From contig JAFGLJ010000001.1 in the NCBI GenBank assembly GCA_016928075.1, forward strand, positions 1-35,145: a DNA stretch of 35,145 nucleotides. The letters run 5' to 3'. A program made the translations under genes and the position numbers. The notes beneath the pieces were generated by a model that worked only from the letters and a program-made list of their open reading frames with translations, searched no databases and was not told the DNA's origin. Positions 32,383-35,145 of the stretch are shown one piece after another; within the stretch, counting starts at the first letter, position 1; every line of letters begins with the position of its first letter. This DNA comes from Bacteroidales bacterium (GTDB taxonomy: Bacteria; Bacteroidota; Bacteroidia; Bacteroidales; VadinHA17).

Positions 32383-33942
32383 TTACTCTTCCAGAAAGTA
32401 TCCCTTTCTTGACAGCAGGTGATCCAGGTTTGCCAGGCTATATACCACTACGGCAGTAACAACAGCCGTATGTTCCTGGTATTCGGGTATGCTCATATTA
32501 TAGGTATCCCTTTCGGTATGCCAGATTTCACCGTAATTAAAATCGTAACCCTTGGGGTCGGCTGTCCCGAAAGAAATAGTTGGTACACCGTTAATTGCAA
32601 AATAAGCATGATCTGAACCTCCTGCTCTTTCCGGTTTTCTGCGTGGTTCGCTTGTGGTTAGGGTAAATGGAAAATCAGGATTAATATCATTGAGTGGTTC
32701 GCATACCTTTTCAAAGTCGGCATACATAGCCTCAGGCACACTGAGGCTGTTAGCCACTGTAGGCCCCCCGTCGCGGTTGAAATAATTTGATATCCTGTCA
32801 AGCTTGTCCATATTGTCTTCAACCCAGTTTTTTGAACCCAGCAGGCCGAATTCTTCGGCTGCCCACAGGGCACATATTATTGTTCTTTTGGGTTTTCCTC
32901 CTGCTTCCATGATCAGTCGCGCTGCTTCCATATGAGGGGTTATACCGGAGCCATCATCCACACCTCCTGTTGCCACATCAAAGGCATCAAGGTGGCCACC
33001 AATTATTACATATTCATCAGGATATTTTGTTCCCCTGATAATACCGATAACATTATGATATTTCACCGGCCCTGGTTTCCAGTGGTTCCTTATGTCAAAT
33101 TCAAGCTGAAAGTATCTGCGCTCTTTAACTTTCTGTTCAATAATCCTGTACTGGTGCTCGTCAAGCTTTATGTCGGGTACCTTTGGAAGGTTATCAAAAG
33201 TCATAGTTCCGTTATTAAGGTTCTTCCTGTCATACAGAGCCCTTATGGGTACGGGTGAAGCCTGGATTATACCCAGTATCCCTGCTTCAACCATCTCCTT
33301 ATAAAAAAGTGCAGGTTCCTCCTTCACAGGTAACAATTCTTCCTGTTCATTTTCTGCCCTGTCACGGTTCGCTCTTCTTATTTCAATATTTTTCTCTGCT
33401 ATTCCTTCGTTTTCTGCAATAATACCAGCCCTTATTGAATCGCCTGCCTCAGAATAATCAATCGGCCATCCGTTGTTCATTCCTGATATCAGAACCCATG
33501 CACCCTTGAGTTTGCCCTTCATTCTTTCAAATTCAGCACGGGTTTTTGGTTCAATCAGCACATGTCCTCTTTGCACACCTTCTGTTCCGGCAGTATAAGA
33601 GGGTGTGGCGAAATGAAGTGTCATCCCATCTTCCCCCAGCATACGGCCAAACCAGGGACCTCGGTTAAAACCAACAGGAACTTCCCCTGCTTCATCAAGC
33701 TCAACCTCCATCCCCCACTCACGGAATTGTGAAGCACACCACTCGGCTGCATTCTCATAAGCATCCGAACCCACGAGACGTCCGCCAAAACGGTTGCAAA
33801 TAACGTCCAGGTGATCCATTGTCTGGTTATCGGTGGTACCTATCTCTATGATCTTATCAATAACTTTCTTCTCCTGTGCCCGGGTGACAGAAGAAAACAC
33901 CACAAGTGGTATTAAAAGAAAAATCAGAGTAATTCGTTTCAT
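32383..33942 (-). CDS. Secreted M28 family zinc peptidase
   Basis: The 519-residue product (ATG at 33942, starting MKRITLIFLLIPLVVFS) has a signal peptide (1-23), a PA-like inserted domain (about 125-235) and an M28 co-catalytic zinc domain. Likely zinc ligands and catalytic residues are His317 and Asp319 (GGHLDAFD), Asp329 (VDDGSG), Glu363/Glu364 (AAEEFGLLG), Asp391 (NRDGG) and His445 (GGSDHAYF). M28 enzymes are aminopeptidases or carboxypeptidases on the cell surface or periplasm. An ATG further upstream (33987) would add 15 residues and spoil the signal peptide. It probably works in peptide scavenging with the M61 and S9 enzymes encoded nearby. Confidence 0.93.
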   Translation of the reverse strand: MKRITLIFLLIPLVVFSSVTRAQEKKVIDKIIEIGTTDNQTMDHLDVICNRFGGRLVGSDAYENAAEWCASQFREWGMEVELDEAGEVPVGFNRGPWFGRMLGEDGMTLHFATPSYTAGTEGVQRGHVLIEPKTRAEFERMKGKLKGAWVLISGMNNGWPIDYSEAGDSIRAGIIAENEGIAEKNIEIRRANRDRAENEQEELLPVKEEPALFYKEMVEAGILGIIQASPVPIRALYDRKNLNNGTMTFDNLPKVPDIKLDEHQYRIIEQKVKERRYFQLEFDIRNHWKPGPVKYHNVIGIIRGTKYPDEYVIIGGHLDAFDVATGGVDDGSGITPHMEAARLIMEAGGKPKRTIICALWAAEEFGLLGSKNWVEDNMDKLDRISNYFNRDGGPTVANSLSVPEAMYADFEKVCEPLNDINPDFPFTLTTSEPRRKPERAGGSDHAYFAINGVPTISFGTADPKGYDFNYGEIWHTERDTYNMSIPEYQEHTAVVTAVVVYSLANLDHLLSRKGYFLEE

Positions 33943-34153
33943 ATTGTTAATTTTATGGTAAAGTAACCAGATGATTATTGCCACCAAGTTAAATAAAACA
34001 ATATAACAATCGATTTTTTTATTGCATGTTTAAGGAAAGATCATATAAATTATATTGGCAGAAATGAGAAAAGCGAGATGGAAGGACAGGGATTTATTTA
34101 TTGAAAAAAAATTCCAAATCTCCTTCATGCTTAGTATATTTATAACGTTAATA

Positions 34154-34166
34154 ACCAGGCCCTGGT
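34154..34166. promoter_or_regulatory. 13-bp palindrome next to the 34172 start codon
   Basis: ACCAGG-C-CCTGGT is a perfect inverted repeat ending 5 nt before the ATG. A TATATTTA box (34135-34142) lies just upstream. The palindrome could be an operator overlapping the leader. Confidence 0.3.
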
Positions 34167-34171
34167 AAATA

Positions 34172-34543
34172 ATGTCCAAAGCAATTTTTCGGCATGACGA
34201 GGAATTGAAAATCCTTCGTGTCAAGTATCCCGGTATGCTGACAAAGGAAGAGATTATAGCACATTACGACGAGCTCAGGGCCAACAGGAATTTTCATAGA
34301 AACATTCGCATTTTAATTGATTGCCGGGATTCAACATTCATGGTCAAACCCGAGGAAGTACCTGAACTTACTGAAGCTGCAAAGAAGGCTGTCAGGGAGT
34401 ATGTTTTTGTAAAGGAAGCAATGATGGTGACTGATCCTTACGAGACAGTAATAGTAATATTATTTGAAAAAGGTATAAATATTCCGAACTACAGGTTTAA
34501 AATATTTTATACCGAGGAAGCCGCTCTGAACTGGTTATTGTAA
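34172..34543 (+). CDS. SpoIIAA/STAS-like small protein
   Basis: The 123-residue protein has alternating strands and helices: an N-terminal strand pair (AIFRHDEELKILRVKY), a helix, a strand with LIDCRD, a long helix, a strand pair around MMVTDPY and VIVILFEK, and a C-terminal helix ending EEAALNWLL. That layout and the ending resemble SpoIIAA/STAS (SEC14-like) fold proteins found singly in many bacteria. No clear phosphorylatable serine motif of an anti-anti-sigma factor is seen, so a link to the SpoIIE phosphatase at 7172 is not supported. It is probably monocistronic, divergent from the M28 gene. Function unknown. Confidence 0.7.
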   Translation: MSKAIFRHDEELKILRVKYPGMLTKEEIIAHYDELRANRNFHRNIRILIDCRDSTFMVKPEEVPELTEAAKKAVREYVFVKEAMMVTDPYETVIVILFEKGINIPNYRFKIFYTEEAALNWLL

Positions 34544-34586
34544 GACTGTTCAGAATTAATAAATTTTTTCAAAGCATTTATGCCTG

Positions 34587-34617
34587 TTTGGATATTTCCT
34601 TCTATTAAGTAAATTTA
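34587..34617 (+). promoter_or_regulatory. Promoter of the ferritin-like gene
   Basis: TTTG (34587-34590), 19 nt, TAAATTTA (34610-34617) matches the Bacteroidota pattern TTTG-N19-TAnnTTTG with one mismatch in the last base. Initiation would lie about 45 nt before the start codon. It is the best -33/-7 pair in the window. Confidence 0.65.
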
Positions 34618-34668
34618 GAAGTTATTATACTTTAAAACTAAATCACTCATTAATAAAACTACGACATT

Positions 34669-35145
34669 ATGGGACAACATGCTGTAAAAATTTTAAAGCT
34701 TAACACAGAGCAGCTTATAAAAATGCTTAACGGTGCACTCGCAGAGGAATGGCTTGCATATTACCAGTACTGGATTGGTGCAAGGGTTATGGAGGGGCCT
34801 ATGAGAAGTGAGGTTGAGCCCGAACTGCTTGTACATGCCGACCAGGAACTGAACCACGCAGTACAGGTGGTGGAAAGGATTATACAGATTGGAGGTACCC
34901 CCATCCTTAATCCTTCCCAGTGGATGAAACATTCGGAATGTGCCTATGAGGAACCAACTGATCCTTATATTGAAGTGATACTTAATCAGAACCTTATCGG
35001 TGAACGTTGTGCTATAAAGAGATACCAGCAAATAGCCGAGTTTACCCATGGTAAAGATCATGCTACACACCAGATGTCCATAGGTATTCTTAATGAAGAG
35101 CTTGAACATGAAGAAGACATAGAGTCATGGCTGGTAGATATTGAG
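34669..35145 (+). CDS. Ferritin-like/Dps-like diiron protein (3' end beyond window)
   Basis: The open frame from the ATG at 34669 gives 159 residues with no stop before the window edge. It shows a four-helix ferritin-like diiron pattern: Glu26/Glu27 (LAEEWLAYY), ExxH at 60-63 (ELNH), Glu112 (LIGERC) and ExxH at 144-147 (ELEH). Two cysteines, Cys91 and Cys114, fall near the second half of the site, as in the DPSL (thioferritin) group of Dps-like proteins known from archaea and Bacteroides. That group stores iron and uses peroxide as oxidant, protecting DNA in anaerobes. The family is close to its usual length, so only a short tail is missing. Bacterioferritin is the alternative, but no heme methionine is evident. 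Confidence 0.85.
   Translation, partial: MGQHAVKILKLNTEQLIKMLNGALAEEWLAYYQYWIGARVMEGPMRSEVEPELLVHADQELNHAVQVVERIIQIGGTPILNPSQWMKHSECAYEEPTDPYIEVILNQNLIGERCAIKRYQQIAEFTHGKDHATHQMSIGILNEELEHEEDIESWLVDIE

Noticed and set aside
34172..34543. Anti-anti-sigma partner of the SpoIIE phosphatase
   Set aside because: No recognisable phospho-acceptor serine motif and the genes are 26 kb apart.
34693..35109. Minus-strand frame of 138 codons opposite the ferritin-like gene
   Set aside because: The plus-strand frame has a clear diiron ferritin-like pattern and a good promoter; the minus frame is its shadow.

Overview
The window looks like ordinary chromosome of an anaerobic or facultative member of the Bacteroidota, probably of Bacteroidales/Marinilabiliales type. 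The grounds are repeated TAnnTTTG promoter boxes, a GLPGLI protein paired with a carboxypeptidase-regulatory-domain/outer-membrane-barrel protein, an ECF sigma/anti-sigma/DUF4097-like operon, class IIA aldolase, and several signal-peptide-bearing peptidases. Genes are tightly packed on both strands and no gene-free gap exceeds 300 bases.

Layout. 1-1400: an AT-rich orphan lipoprotein gene next to a tRNA-Gln. 1426-2921 (minus): a small ribbon-helix-helix protein and fructose-bisphosphate aldolase. 3090-8404 (plus): tolC-like and macA-like export genes overlapping tsaB, then efp and a SpoIIE-type phosphatase. 8498-14166 (minus): tyrS, cvpA, a cysteine desulfurase, a DsrK-like Fe-S protein, a DsrM-like membrane protein, a genuine two-cysteine DsrC and a small cysteine-rich protein. 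14339-16039 (plus): DEAD-box RNA helicase. 16067-18934 (minus): secreted S9 peptidase. 19084-23499 (plus): cation/proton antiporter, then ECF sigma factor, anti-sigma and a secreted repeat protein in overlapping frames. 23596-25748 (minus): response regulator and histidine kinase, divergent from 25888-29399 (plus) GLPGLI protein and outer-membrane barrel. 29481-32328 (plus): aldo/keto reductase and an M61-like peptidase. 32383-33942 (minus): M28 peptidase. 34172-35145 (plus): a SpoIIAA/STAS-like small protein and the start of a ferritin-like gene that runs off the window.

The most distinctive block is 10452-14166. It puts DsrC, which carries both redox cysteines, beside a minimal DsrM/DsrK-like membrane module, a cysteine desulfurase and an unrecognised seven-cysteine protein, with no sulfite reductase (dsrAB) or TusBCD/DsrEFH in view. 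This suggests a DsrC-linked thiol/disulfide or sulfane-sulfur redox circuit tied to the membrane and fed by cysteine sulfur rather than sulfite; this is inference.

A second coherent module is the two-component system facing the GLPGLI/barrel operon across a short region that holds phased TTAAC(C/T) half-sites. Several intergenic junctions carry members of a 34-nt imperfect repeat family ending in CGGG.
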